From positions 1 to 9,034 of the forward strand of contig JBDTVS010000152.1 of the NCBI GenBank assembly GCA_040007095.1: DNA of 9,034 nucleotides, read 5' to 3'. The first letter of the stretch is position 1, and every line of letters begins with the position of its first letter. This document shows, piece after piece, positions 1 through 6,698 of the stretch. The translations under genes were made by a program, and so were the position numbers. The DNA comes from JBDTVS01 sp040007095. Its GTDB lineage: Bacteria; Acidobacteriota; Vicinamibacteria; Vicinamibacterales; CAVVIG01. Below the pieces are notes generated by a model that saw only the letters and a list, made by a program, of their open reading frames with translations, was not told the DNA's origin and ran no database searches.

Positions 1-2
1 AC

Positions 3-641
3 ATGGTCAGGCACATCATCGTGCCGAGAAACTTCGACGGCTTCCCGCAGGATCCTTCGCTGCAGCTGGCGCTGCAACACACCGGCTTCAGCAACGTGCA
101 GGAGATTCGCGACCTCGACGAAATCCCGATCCCGGGCGGCTCGATCGTCGCGCTGCCGTTCCTCGGCGAGCACCACGATCTGAACGTGCAAAGCCGCGCC
201 ACCTATCGCATCGAGATCGGCGGGCGGTCGATCCTGGCGATCGCCGATTCGGGCATTCTCGATCCGCAGCTGTTCGACGAAATCCAGCGGCTGTTCGGGA
301 AATCCGAAGTGCTGTTCCTGGGGATGGAATGCGAAGGCGCGCCGGCGTCGTGGATTTACGGGCCGCTGTTCACCAAGCCGCTGACGCGCGAGGTCGATCA
401 ATCACGACGGGCGAGAGGCTCGAATTTCGCGGAGGCCGTCGCGCTCATCGAGCGCCTCGGGTTCGGTTCGGTCTATGTCTATGCCATGGGGCAGGAGCCG
501 TGGCTGAGCCACATCCTGGACAACGAGCTGACCGACGAGTCGGTATCGCTCGCGGAGTCGCGCAAGCTGATGAACTACTGCGCGCAGCGCGGCATCACCG
601 CCGAGCACCTGTTCGCCCGGAAGGAGATCATGGTCTGCTGA
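3..641 (+). CDS. CmlA-like diiron beta-hydroxylase, C-terminal part (5' end outside window)
   Basis: The 212 visible residues look like the C-terminal metallo-beta-lactamase-fold domain of a CmlA-type non-haem diiron oxygenase. CmlA hydroxylates the beta-carbon of an amino acid held on an NRPS carrier domain in chloramphenicol biosynthesis. Seen: GEHHDL (E56, H57, H58), IADSG (D82), FLGMECEGAP near 105-114 and YVYAMGQEPWLSH near 158-170. E56 and D82 are 26 residues apart, the spacing I recall for CmlA iron ligands E377 and D403; on that alignment the C-terminus also falls at the usual total length of about 530 aa. The HxHxDH motif and N-terminal helical domain would lie left of the window, so the ATG at position 3 is probably an internal Met. 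The stop is TGA at 639-641. A more general MBL-fold hydrolase is the alternative. The CmlA assignment is from recalled motifs, not a search. Confidence 0.7.
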   Translation: MVRHIIVPRNFDGFPQDPSLQLALQHTGFSNVQEIRDLDEIPIPGGSIVALPFLGEHHDLNVQSRATYRIEIGGRSILAIADSGILDPQLFDEIQRLFGKSEVLFLGMECEGAPASWIYGPLFTKPLTREVDQSRRARGSNFAEAVALIERLGFGSVYVYAMGQEPWLSHILDNELTDESVSLAESRKLMNYCAQRGITAEHLFARKEIMVC

Positions 642-674
642 GTGGCCGGTTCAGCCATCCATCAAATCCTGCAA

Positions 675-694
675 CCGCGCCAATCGGGGCGCGG
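675..694. repeat. Short GC hairpin between the hydroxylase and phosphoesterase genes
   Basis: CCGCGCC (675-681) and GGCGCGG (688-694) form a perfect 7-bp stem with a 6-base loop, 33 bases after the hydroxylase stop. No T-run follows, so it is not a convincing intrinsic terminator. It could stabilise the upstream mRNA end or partly separate the two genes. Confidence 0.4.
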
Positions 695-758
695 GCGACG
701 TGCTATGGTCGGATTGGTCTCGGCCCGTCGTGTCCCTGGCGCAAGAAGGAAGGCACCC

Positions 759-1850
759 GTGAGTCAACGATTGGTGTTGGCAGTGATGGTCGGCGGCGCG
801 CTCGGCGCGATCGTGCTGGCGCCGCAGCCGGCCGAGGCTCAGCAAGCCGGCCAGACCTGGAAGTTCGCCGTCTCCGGCGACTCGCGCAACTGCGGGGACG
901 TGGTGATGCCGGCGATTGCCGTGACGGCGACGACGAACCAGGCGGCGTTCTACTGGCACCTCGGCGACCTGCGCTACGCGCAGGATTTCGACGACGACAT
1001 GAAGCAGCTGCCGCGCTTCAAGAGTCAGCCGATGTCGATCGTGCAGTACATGCGGCTGGCCTGGCCCGACTTCATCGAGCACCAGATCGAGCCGTTCGGT
1101 GCGATGCCGTACTACGTGGGCATCGGCAACCACGAGACCGTCTTTCCGCGGACCCGCCTCGACTTCATCCAGCAGTTCGGCGACTGGCTCGTGACGCCCA
1201 CCCTGAAGGCGCAGCGCCTCAAGGACGACCCGGCCGATCACATGATCAAGACCTACTTCCACTGGATCCAGGGTGGCGTCGCGTTCTACAACCTCGACAA
1301 CGCCTCGGAAGACATGTTCGATCGGGCACAACTCGGCTGGTTCAACCGGCTGCTCGCGAAGGACGTCGCCGATCCGACGGTCGCCAGCATCGTGGTCGGC
1401 GTGCATTCGGCGCTGCCCGACAGCATCGCCGCCGATCACAGCATGAGCGATTTTCCGGTCGGCGTCGAGACTGGCCGCGCCGTCTACAAGAGCCTGCTCC
1501 AGGCGCAGAACGTCGGCAAGAAGCGGGTCTATATCCTGGCCAGCCACCTGCACAATTTCATCGACGGGGTCTACAACACCGAGTACTGGCGAACCAACGG
1601 CGGCGTCCTGCCCGGCTGGATCGTCGGCACGGCGGGCGCCTACCGCCTGCCGCTGCCGCCGGCCGCCGCCAAGGATGCCAAGGCGGCCATGACCATGGTC
1701 TATGGGTCGCTGATCGCCACGGTGCAGCCGGACGGCGCGATCCAGTTCGATTTCAAACAGATCCACGAGTCCGATGTCCCGGTGCCGGTCGTGACGACCT
1801 ACGGGAAGGAATTCGTCCACTTCTGCTTCGCGGAGAACGGCGACAAGTAA
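759..1850 (+). CDS. Secreted calcineurin-like metallophosphoesterase
   Basis: This encodes a 363-aa exported member of the calcineurin-like metallophosphatase superfamily, predicted to hydrolyse phosphate esters with a two-metal centre outside the cytoplasm. Family motifs appear in order: GDSR (D41), HLGDLR (D70), GIGNHE (N124, H125), VVGVHS (H216) and ASHLHN (H263, H265). The first motif is D-x-R rather than the common D-x-H. I chose the GTG at 759 because an AAGGAAGG-type ribosome binding site sits 5-12 bases upstream and the protein then begins with a classic signal peptide: a short basic start, a hydrophobic core at 5-20, and a likely cleavage after AEA near residue 27. Longer in-frame starts (GTG 642, ATG 705) would bury that signal. 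The gene follows the hydroxylase on the same strand after a 117-base gap, so cotranscription is possible. Substrate cannot be read from sequence; a role on a cluster product or intermediate is inference only. Confidence 0.8.
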   Translation: MSQRLVLAVMVGGALGAIVLAPQPAEAQQAGQTWKFAVSGDSRNCGDVVMPAIAVTATTNQAAFYWHLGDLRYAQDFDDDMKQLPRFKSQPMSIVQYMRLAWPDFIEHQIEPFGAMPYYVGIGNHETVFPRTRLDFIQQFGDWLVTPTLKAQRLKDDPADHMIKTYFHWIQGGVAFYNLDNASEDMFDRAQLGWFNRLLAKDVADPTVASIVVGVHSALPDSIAADHSMSDFPVGVETGRAVYKSLLQAQNVGKKRVYILASHLHNFIDGVYNTEYWRTNGGVLPGWIVGTAGAYRLPLPPAAAKDAKAAMTMVYGSLIATVQPDGAIQFDFKQIHESDVPVPVVTTYGKEFVHFCFAENGDK

Positions 1851-1852
1851 CG

Positions 1853-1901
1853 CTCCGAGACCCGCAGTTCGCGCGACTTCGGAGTGTTCAGTTTTCGTTC
1901 T
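1853..1901 (+). terminator. Weak candidate terminator between convergent genes
   Basis: CTCCGA (1853-1858) pairs with TCGGAG (1879-1884), followed by a T-rich stretch containing GTTTTCGTT. An outer pair ACGCTC (1850-1855) / GAGCGT (1902-1907) is also present but overlaps the first. The 62-base gap separates the phosphoesterase stop from the sbnB-like stop, so a terminator is expected here. The loop is long and the T-tract is interrupted, so confidence is low. Confidence 0.3.
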
Positions 1902-1912
1902 GAGCGTGAACG

Positions 1913-2926
1913 CTACCGCGTCATGTCGTAGAAGAAGTCGGTCAGCCGCAGGTCCTCGCCGGCGGCGACCGCCTGGTCGTAGACCCACTTGCCGACCGCC
2001 AGATCCAGAACTCCCAGACCGAAGGGCGAGAAAATCGCCGGCTTGCGCCGATCCAGACAGCAGCGGCCGGTCATCAACTCGGCGATCGTGCCGGTGACAA
2101 ACCGCCGGTGTCCAACCCCTTGTTCGAGCAGATGCGGTGACGTGTTGGCCTTCATCACGTGCTCCACGTCGTCGACGATGTTGTCGGCGCCCAGGAGGAT
2201 CTCCGGCGCCAGGTCGCGCAGCGAGAGATGGAGCACGATGGGGCAGTGGGCGAGTAGATCGGGATCGAGGATGTGCGGCGTTCCCGCGGTGGTCGTGAGC
2301 ACGATCATGCTGGACTGGCGCAGCAGCGACGGCAGGTCATCGGCCACCGCGACCGAGCGGTGGGCGTCGGGACGAACGAACGTGGACCGGAACGTCTCCG
2401 CTCCAGCCGGCGTGGCGTCAAACAGCCGCAGATGCTCGATCGTCCAGCCGGTGGCGAGCAGGAAACGATACACGTAGCGGGCGATCAACCCGGTGCCGAC
2501 GATACCGAGGGTGTGCTGGTGCCGCTCCTGGTGGTTGAGCCACTCGGCGGCGAGAACGGCGGAGCCGGCGGTCCGGGCGGCGGAGATCACGGAAGACTCG
2601 AGGATCGCGAACGGATAGCCGGTTGCGTAGTCGTTCAACACCAGCACCGCGGACGCGCGGGGGAAGCCGTGGCGCACATTGTCCGGGAAGCTCGCGATCC
2701 ATTTGATGCCGGCCACGCCCGACGCGGCGCCCAGGAATGCAGGCAGGGCGATGATGCGCGCGCGCGGGTTGTCTGGAAAGCGCAGGAAGTGGCTGTCGGG
2801 ATTGACCGTCAGGCCCTCGCCGTGCGCGAGGTATGCCTCTTTGACGATGCGCACGCACTCGCCGATGTTGGCATGGACCAGGTCGTAGACCGTCTTGCCC
2901 TTGACGATTGAAACCTCGAACTCCAA
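1913..2926 (-). CDS. sbnB: 2,3-diaminopropionate biosynthesis protein SbnB-like (ornithine cyclodeaminase/mu-crystallin family)
   Basis: This is a 337-aa NAD-dependent dehydrogenase of the ornithine cyclodeaminase/mu-crystallin family. SbnB oxidatively splits N-(1-amino-1-carboxyl-2-ethyl)-glutamate, the SbnA product, into L-2,3-diaminopropionate and 2-oxoglutarate in the cytoplasm. Seen: GIKW (K75), the AARTAG segment (R118), a Rossmann glycine loop GIVGTGLIA at 141-149, HLSLRDLAPE near 233-242, and a C-terminal IFSPFGLGVLDLAVGKW at 298-314 typical of the family. Length matches SbnB. The start is TTG at 2926-2924, with GGAG 6 bases upstream overlapping the end of the sbnA-like gene; only 3 bases separate that stop from the TTG, so translation is probably coupled. 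A plain ornithine cyclodeaminase or alanine dehydrogenase is possible in isolation, but the SbnA-like partner makes Dap synthesis much the better reading. Confidence 0.85.
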   Translation of the reverse strand: MEFEVSIVKGKTVYDLVHANIGECVRIVKEAYLAHGEGLTVNPDSHFLRFPDNPRARIIALPAFLGAASGVAGIKWIASFPDNVRHGFPRASAVLVLNDYATGYPFAILESSVISAARTAGSAVLAAEWLNHQERHQHTLGIVGTGLIARYVYRFLLATGWTIEHLRLFDATPAGAETFRSTFVRPDAHRSVAVADDLPSLLRQSSMIVLTTTAGTPHILDPDLLAHCPIVLHLSLRDLAPEILLGADNIVDDVEHVMKANTSPHLLEQGVGHRRFVTGTIAELMTGRCCLDRRKPAIFSPFGLGVLDLAVGKWVYDQAVAAGEDLRLTDFFYDMTR

Positions 2927-2929
2927 CCC

Positions 2930-3895
2930 TTACTCCAAACGCCGGACCCACTCAGCGTTGAACACGGTATCCATGTAGGCGACACCACGGTCGGTGCACA
3001 GGAAGACGGCGGTGGCGTCGGGCCGCATCCGCGGCGCATAGTGTTGGGCGGCGGCGTAACTCGTGCCCGACGAGCCGCCCACGAACAGGCCGTGTTCCCA
3101 GAGCAACTCGTGGCAGGCGCGCGCGGTCGTCGTTTCCGACACGATCACCACATCGTCGATCAGCGCCCGGCTGAGCAGCGGTGGGACGATGCCGGCGCCG
3201 AGCCCAGGAATGTGGCGCTTGCGAGCCGGACCGCCAAAGATGATCGAGCCGGCCGCGTCGACCGCGATCACTTTCACGTTGGGATAGCGCTCCTTGAGGC
3301 GGCGCGACATGCCGGCGATGGTGCCACCGCTGCTGACGCCGATGAAGGCGAAGTCGAGGGTAGGCAGATCGCGGCAGATTTCCTCGGCGGTCAAACGGTA
3401 GTGCGCGTCCATGCCGTCGAGGTTGGCGTACTGATTGGTCCAGTAGGCGCCGTCGATGCTGGCGCACAGCTTCTGCACCGTGTGCAGTCGGGTCTTCAGG
3501 AAGCCGCCGCTGTCGTCCGCCTCTTCGACCTTGACAACCGTCTGGCAATTGCGACGCAGGAAGGACTCGTACGTGGGAAGGATGTTCGGATCGATGACTG
3601 GAATGAACCGCAGGTCCAGCAGTCGGGCGTAGGTGGCGAGGGCGAGCGCGAAATTGCCCGAGGAGGACTCGATGACGGTGGTGCGCTCGTCGATGTCGCC
3701 GCGCTCAGCCGCCCGCCTCAGGATCCAGTAGGCGGTCCGGTCTTTGACGCTGCCGACCGGGTTCATGTACTCGAGTTTGGCGAACAGGCGCACACCCGGG
3801 GAGGCTACCGCGACAAGTGGCGTCGGGCGCATCAAGCGGCCCAGTTTGTCGATGCGGCGGAGCAACTCTTGGCTGGAGGAGCACGTGGTGCTCAC
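2930..3895 (-). CDS. sbnA: 2,3-diaminopropionate biosynthesis protein SbnA-like (PLP-dependent, cysteine synthase family)
   Basis: This is a 321-aa fold-type II PLP enzyme. SbnA condenses O-phospho-L-serine with L-glutamate, releasing phosphate, to give the substrate of SbnB. Seen: the PLP-lysine motif NPVGSVKDR (K51), SSSGN (78-82), YWTNQYAN (151-158), the phosphate-binding glycine loop GVSSGGT (186-192), GLGAG (231-235) and FVGGSSG (271-277). These match the cysteine synthase family, and the length matches SbnA. The GTG at 3895-3893 is the only start after an in-frame TGA upstream. It has no separate Shine-Dalgarno; GAGGTGA overlaps the start itself. A five-codon ORF (ATG at 3909-3907) ends in a TGA sharing the GTGA with this start, which might aid initiation. 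The gene is first in a two-gene operon with sbnB. A true cysteine synthase is the alternative, made unlikely by the coupled partner. Confidence 0.86.
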   Translation of the reverse strand: MSTTCSSSQELLRRIDKLGRLMRPTPLVAVASPGVRLFAKLEYMNPVGSVKDRTAYWILRRAAERGDIDERTTVIESSSGNFALALATYARLLDLRFIPVIDPNILPTYESFLRRNCQTVVKVEEADDSGGFLKTRLHTVQKLCASIDGAYWTNQYANLDGMDAHYRLTAEEICRDLPTLDFAFIGVSSGGTIAGMSRRLKERYPNVKVIAVDAAGSIIFGGPARKRHIPGLGAGIVPPLLSRALIDDVVIVSETTTARACHELLWEHGLFVGGSSGTSYAAAQHYAPRMRPDATAVFLCTDRGVAYMDTVFNAEWVRRLE

Positions 3896-4208
3896 CTCGG
3901 CGTGTCCATTTGTTCAACCGGCTGAGACATTGCAGCCATAGGGGAGCGCGAGTGTCTCCGGTAGAGACGGAAGCCGCGAGTATAACGTGAAGCTCATGGG
4001 GGTCTTTCACAGAGCGGTGCGCGACCTGGCCCGACGCCATGGCGGCAAATAGAGGCGCCACCACGGGCGCCGCCATCGCTCGACAGCGCGCGGTCGCCCC
4101 GCAGCGACGCCTTCGAATCCGTGCACCGAGACCGCCGCAAGGCAGGGATGCCGGTGATCCAGAGCTGCGAAGGCCTGCAAGTGCAGGTCGAAACGTCACT
4201 CGGCCGGC
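3896..4208. promoter_or_regulatory. Upstream region of the sbnAB-like pair: possible -10 box and an inverted repeat
   Basis: About 310 bases without a convincing gene. On the minus strand a TATACT hexamer (3984-3979) resembles a -10 box about 84 bases before the sbnA-like start, but I see no matching -35 box. ATGGCGGC (4039-4046) and GCCGCCAT (4069-4076) form a perfect 8-bp inverted repeat, nested with GGCGCC (4054-4059) and GGCGCC (4066-4071), so two alternative hairpins can form. CCTGC/GCAGG around 4173-4187 is another short hairpin. This is the obvious place for control of the Dap pair, but no known operator or riboswitch was recognised. Confidence 0.3.
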
Positions 4209-4291
4209 CTAGCGATCGGCGATGAGGTCGAACGCGTAGTCGCCGTAGCCGGGGAAGGCATACGTGAACTGAAAGCGGCGCGGCAGGAACG
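4209..4291 (-). pseudogene. Possible C-terminal remnant of an unrecognised gene cut by the IS
   Basis: On the minus strand a reading frame ends with RFQFTYAFPGYGDYAFDLIADR then a stop at 4211-4209 (residue string split here: RFQFTYAFPGYG, then DYAFDLIADR). The frame continues rightward into the insertion sequence, where it is only antisense IS DNA, so the native gene's 5' part is missing. The aromatic-rich tail looks like real protein rather than a chance frame in GC-rich DNA, but I do not recognise the family. It is only about 27 codons, so chance is not excluded. Confidence 0.28.
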
Positions 4292-5649
4292 TGTGCATAC
4301 TAAAAAGGCCGTTCTCGTTGCGGGCATTGATGTTACGGCCGACCGCAGATAGGCTTCGGGGCGATGATGCCGGTGTTGCTATCCCTCCTCGAGACCCTAC
4401 GAACACGGGGGCGCTCGCGCGCCGCACTCCAGCTCGAGATCTTTGCGTTACGGCACCAGTTGCAGGTCTTGCAACGCACTCGACCGCGGCGACTGCAGCT
4501 CGCGACGATCGACCGGTGCGTCTGGATCATGCTCTCGCGGCTCTGGATCGGGTGGCGAACGGCGCTCGTCATCGTCAAGCCTGAGACGGTCATCGCCTGG
4601 CACCGACGCGGCTTCCGGCTCTGGTGGACGTGGAAGAGCCGGCGCCGTATTGGACGGCCGACCCTGCCCGCGGAGGTCCGAACGCTGATTCGCACGATGG
4701 CGCAGGCGAACCCGCGTTGGGGTGCTCCGCGGATTCATGGCGAACTGTTGAAATTGGGGATCGATGTCTGTCAGACGACGGTCGCGAAATACATGGGGCA
4801 CCGACGCCCGGCGCCATCCCAGACCTGGCGCACGTTCCTGCGGAATCACATGGGCCAGATCGTGGCGGCCGATTTCTTCGTCGTCCCGACGGTGACCTAC
4901 CGTCTCTTGTTCGTCTTGGTCCTCCTCGCACACGATCGACGACGCATCCGACACATCGCGGTCACCGCACATCCGACAGCGGCGTGGACGGCCCAACAAT
5001 TACGCGAGGCGTTCCCGTGGGACGAGGCGCCTCGCTACTTGCTTCACGATCGCGATCATGCATTCGACTGCGTCGGGGCTACCGCGAAGGCGATGGGAAT
5101 CGAAGAAGTGCTGACAGCCCCGCGGGCGCCTTGGCAAAATGCCTTCGTCGAGCGATTTATTGGATCCGCTCGTCGCGAGTGTTTCGATCATGTGATCGTG
5201 TTCACTGAAGCCGGTCTGCACCGGTTGATGACTGGCTATTGTTCGTACCATGAGCGGTCGCGTACGCATCTGTCGCTGAACAAGGACACGCCGATTCCTC
5301 GGCCGGTTATGCGGCCGGAAGACGGCACCGTCGTGGCGATCCCGGAAGTCGGTGGGCTCCATCATCGTTACGAACGCCGCGCGGCCTGAGCGCGCATCGT
5401 GCCCCCGCGACGCACTCCAGCGTCGTGAATCGGTCTACCCCGGCCACTGCCCTACTGGCACGGCGACACGCACCGTCGCCTCGATCTCTCGTAAGTCGGG
5501 ACCGTGGCGCCCTCGCGCTCATGCTGTCGACCGGCCCCAGGATGACTTCCGCGACGACGTCAGGCCCACTGACCGGTCGACGCGTGTCGGACGACGTCAC
5601 GGTCGGCCGATCGGCGGAGCGAGAATTGACAGATTGAGGCGGTGTGACA
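4292..5649 (+). mobile_element. Insertion sequence, copy 1 (intact transposase), about 1.36 kb
   Basis: The left boundary is set where similarity to the second copy begins, at TGTGCATACTAAAAAGGCC (4292-4310). The right boundary is placed at TGTGACA (5643-5649), which reads TGTCACACC inward; a subterminal TTCTCG is shared by both ends. This gives a length close to that of copy 2, but the right terminal repeat is poorly conserved and the end could shift by tens of bases. It holds one transposase gene (4364-5389) and about 260 bases of non-coding tail. No target duplication is visible. The right end abuts an integrase remnant, and the left end a possible gene tail. Confidence 0.55.
4364..5389 (+). 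CDS. IS transposase, DDE integrase-core (rve) type, intact
   Basis: A 341-aa transposase that cuts and joins the IS ends. Order of parts: a basic N-terminal region with ALRHQLQVLQR (28-38); a winged-helix-like segment NPRWGAPRIHGELL (116-129) ending in VAKYM; then the retroviral-integrase-type catalytic core. Candidate metal-binding acids are D170 in AADFF, D229 in LHDRD, and E263 in NAFVERF, 34 residues after D229, close to the usual D-35-E spacing. The tail has CSYHERSRTHLSL, typical of IS3/IS481-like integrase-core proteins. No stop or frameshift interrupts it. The start is the first of two adjacent ATGs at 4364 and 4367. The exact IS family cannot be fixed without a search. Confidence 0.88.
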   Translation: MMPVLLSLLETLRTRGRSRAALQLEIFALRHQLQVLQRTRPRRLQLATIDRCVWIMLSRLWIGWRTALVIVKPETVIAWHRRGFRLWWTWKSRRRIGRPTLPAEVRTLIRTMAQANPRWGAPRIHGELLKLGIDVCQTTVAKYMGHRRPAPSQTWRTFLRNHMGQIVAADFFVVPTVTYRLLFVLVLLAHDRRRIRHIAVTAHPTAAWTAQQLREAFPWDEAPRYLLHDRDHAFDCVGATAKAMGIEEVLTAPRAPWQNAFVERFIGSARRECFDHVIVFTEAGLHRLMTGYCSYHERSRTHLSLNKDTPIPRPVMRPEDGTVVAIPEVGGLHHRYERRAA

Positions 5650-6024
5650 CCTGCCGTATCAATCGGTATCAATCGGCCGTTGCGCTCGTCGAACCGCCGC
5701 ATCGCCTCGTGTTCGCCGGGTGTTGTCGTCGCGAGATACTTCGACGTTCGACTGATGTTCCCGTGATCGAGCCATTCCTGAATCGTCGCAAGCGGGACGC
5801 CGGCTTCCATCCACCGCGAGCCCGCCTCACACCGCAGATCGTAAAAGCGCAGGTTGAGGTGCTCTTTGCGCGGCGGCAGGCTGCCACGCCGTTCTGATGG
5901 ACCCCAGTGGCTGGCCACTCTCGTTTCCCATGACGAACGCGTCACGCGGGAACGACTGACGGTCAGGGTCATGCCGGCACATCGACGGTACGGCTTGTAG
6001 GCGGGTGGAAGGCGATCGAATTTC
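5650..6024 (-). pseudogene. Tyrosine recombinase (phage-type integrase), C-terminal remnant with frameshifts
   Basis: Minus-strand DNA encodes the C-terminal catalytic part of a tyrosine recombinase spread over three frames. The first part (about 6018-5881) reads STRLQAV...CRHDP...FVMGNESGQPLGSIRTAW, typical of the domain just before the HxxR box. A short stretch then reads ACRRAK in a second frame (about 5879-5862). The third (about 5861-5672) reads LRFYDLRCEAGSRW, AGVPLATIQEWLDH and ISRTSKYL, covering the box II HxxR (here Y-D-L-R), the LGH-like LDH, and the catalytic tyrosine in KYL. The first catalytic arginine and the whole N-terminal domain are missing. Two indels near 5880 and 5862, the His-to-Tyr change and the lost 5' part make it inactive. 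The IS copy 1 right end lies at its C-terminal tail. Confidence 0.75.
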
Positions 6025-6389
6025 TCTCGATGTAGCCGCGGTCGCCAGTCGCCTCGTCACCCTCCCAGGAGAGCCACAGGAACGGCATTTTGTTGATCAC
6101 GGCGCTGACCCGGTCCTCCATTGGCTGTTCGCCAGGGACCGCCATCCGGACGACGGTCGCCAAAGAGGTGGAGAATCAACAACCGGAAGTCGCGCATGGC
6201 GCGATCGCCACAGGTGTGCGAAATCCAAGAAATGCTAAAGAATTAGGAATTTGCCATGCACGGGCGCCCGCCCTCGTCTGGAATCGATGCTGGCAGACGC
6301 GTCCACCCAGCATTTCGCCATGGACACCCACTGCTGTCGGCATTGCCAGGATCCGTGATAATGAATGCTCCCCGTTCGATGCCACGACC
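6025..6389. other. About 365 bases with no recognisable gene
   Basis: This lies between the integrase remnant and the antitoxin operator. Further 5' parts of the integrase could be here but no box I signature was found. A minus-strand frame (TTG at 6163, stop at 5969) contains VINKMPFLWLSWEGDEATG, which looks protein-like but matches nothing I know. A small AT-richer patch lies around 6225-6255. I assign no function. Confidence 0.3.
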
Positions 6390-6427
6390 ATACAGATGTA
6401 TGTTAATGTTTATACAGACGAGGAGTA
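6390..6427 (+). promoter_or_regulatory. Candidate operator/promoter and ribosome binding site of the vapBC-like operon
   Basis: The sequence just before the antitoxin is unusually AT-rich for this window. ATACA-GA-TGTAT (6390-6401) is a small inverted repeat, and ATACAGA recurs at 6412-6418, 22 bases later (about two helical turns), as a direct repeat. Such repeats suit autoregulation by an antitoxin dimer, as in many TA operons. GAGGAG (6419-6424), four bases before the ATG, is a strong Shine-Dalgarno and fixes the start at 6429. A -10-like TATGTT or TATACA is present, but no -35 could be settled. Confidence 0.4.
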
Positions 6428-6428
6428 A

Positions 6429-6698
6429 ATGGGTAAAGCCACCGTCGTAAGACGTGCCACAGTGAAGCGTCCAATGCGCAGTTCGAGCCGCCGGTCAGGT
6501 TGGGTCCGGAAGAACATGGCAATGGATCAGGGGAAACTCGATGCCGCCCGACGGGCGTTGGGTGTCGACACTGAGACCGAGGCGATCGACCAGGCGCTCG
6601 ACCTCGTCGCGTTTCGAGAGGAACTCGCGAGCGGCTTCGCCGCTGTGCGTCGAAGCGGGGGTGTTGATGATGTGTTCGAGCGTCGGCAGAAGGCGTGA
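6429..6698 (+). CDS. VapB-like antitoxin of a type II TA pair
   Basis: An 89-aa protein whose C-terminal 60 residues (MAMDQGKLDAARRALG, then TETEAIDQALDLVAFREEL and GGVDDVF) resemble VapB antitoxins that pair with PIN toxins. The KLDAARRALG...TETEAIDQALDLV pattern suits the helix-turn-helix of a ribbon-helix-helix dimer. Residues 1-29 are a basic extension (many Arg/Lys) that could help DNA contact, and the ATG at 6429 has an excellent ribosome binding site. Its TGA overlaps the toxin's GTG by four bases (GTGA), giving coupled translation typical of TA operons. The antitoxin should neutralise the toxin and repress the operon; this is inferred from the family and layout. Confidence 0.75.
   Translation: MGKATVVRRATVKRPMRSSSRRSGWVRKNMAMDQGKLDAARRALGVDTETEAIDQALDLVAFREELASGFAAVRRSGGVDDVFERRQKA

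Noticed and set aside
675..694. Hairpin as an intrinsic terminator after the hydroxylase gene
   Set aside because: No T-run follows the stem on either strand.
642..758. Earlier starts for the phosphoesterase (GTG 642, ATG 705)
   Set aside because: They would place about 20-39 residues before a textbook signal peptide, and the GTG at 759 has the better ribosome binding site.
329..1988. Long alternative frames over the left genes, plus strand 329-1903 and minus strand 651-1988
   Set aside because: Arg/Ala/Gly-rich frames overlapping genes with clear motifs; typical GC-rich shadows with no recognisable domain.
4282..5656. GGCAGG and CCTGCC just outside IS copy 1 as part of the terminal repeats or a target duplication
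   Set aside because: They are inverted rather than direct, sit at unequal distances from the ends, and have no counterpart at copy 2.
5307..5972. A 221-codon minus-strand frame taken as one gene
   Set aside because: Only its middle part is integrase-like; its end is antisense to the IS tail and transposase. It is treated as part of a pseudogene.
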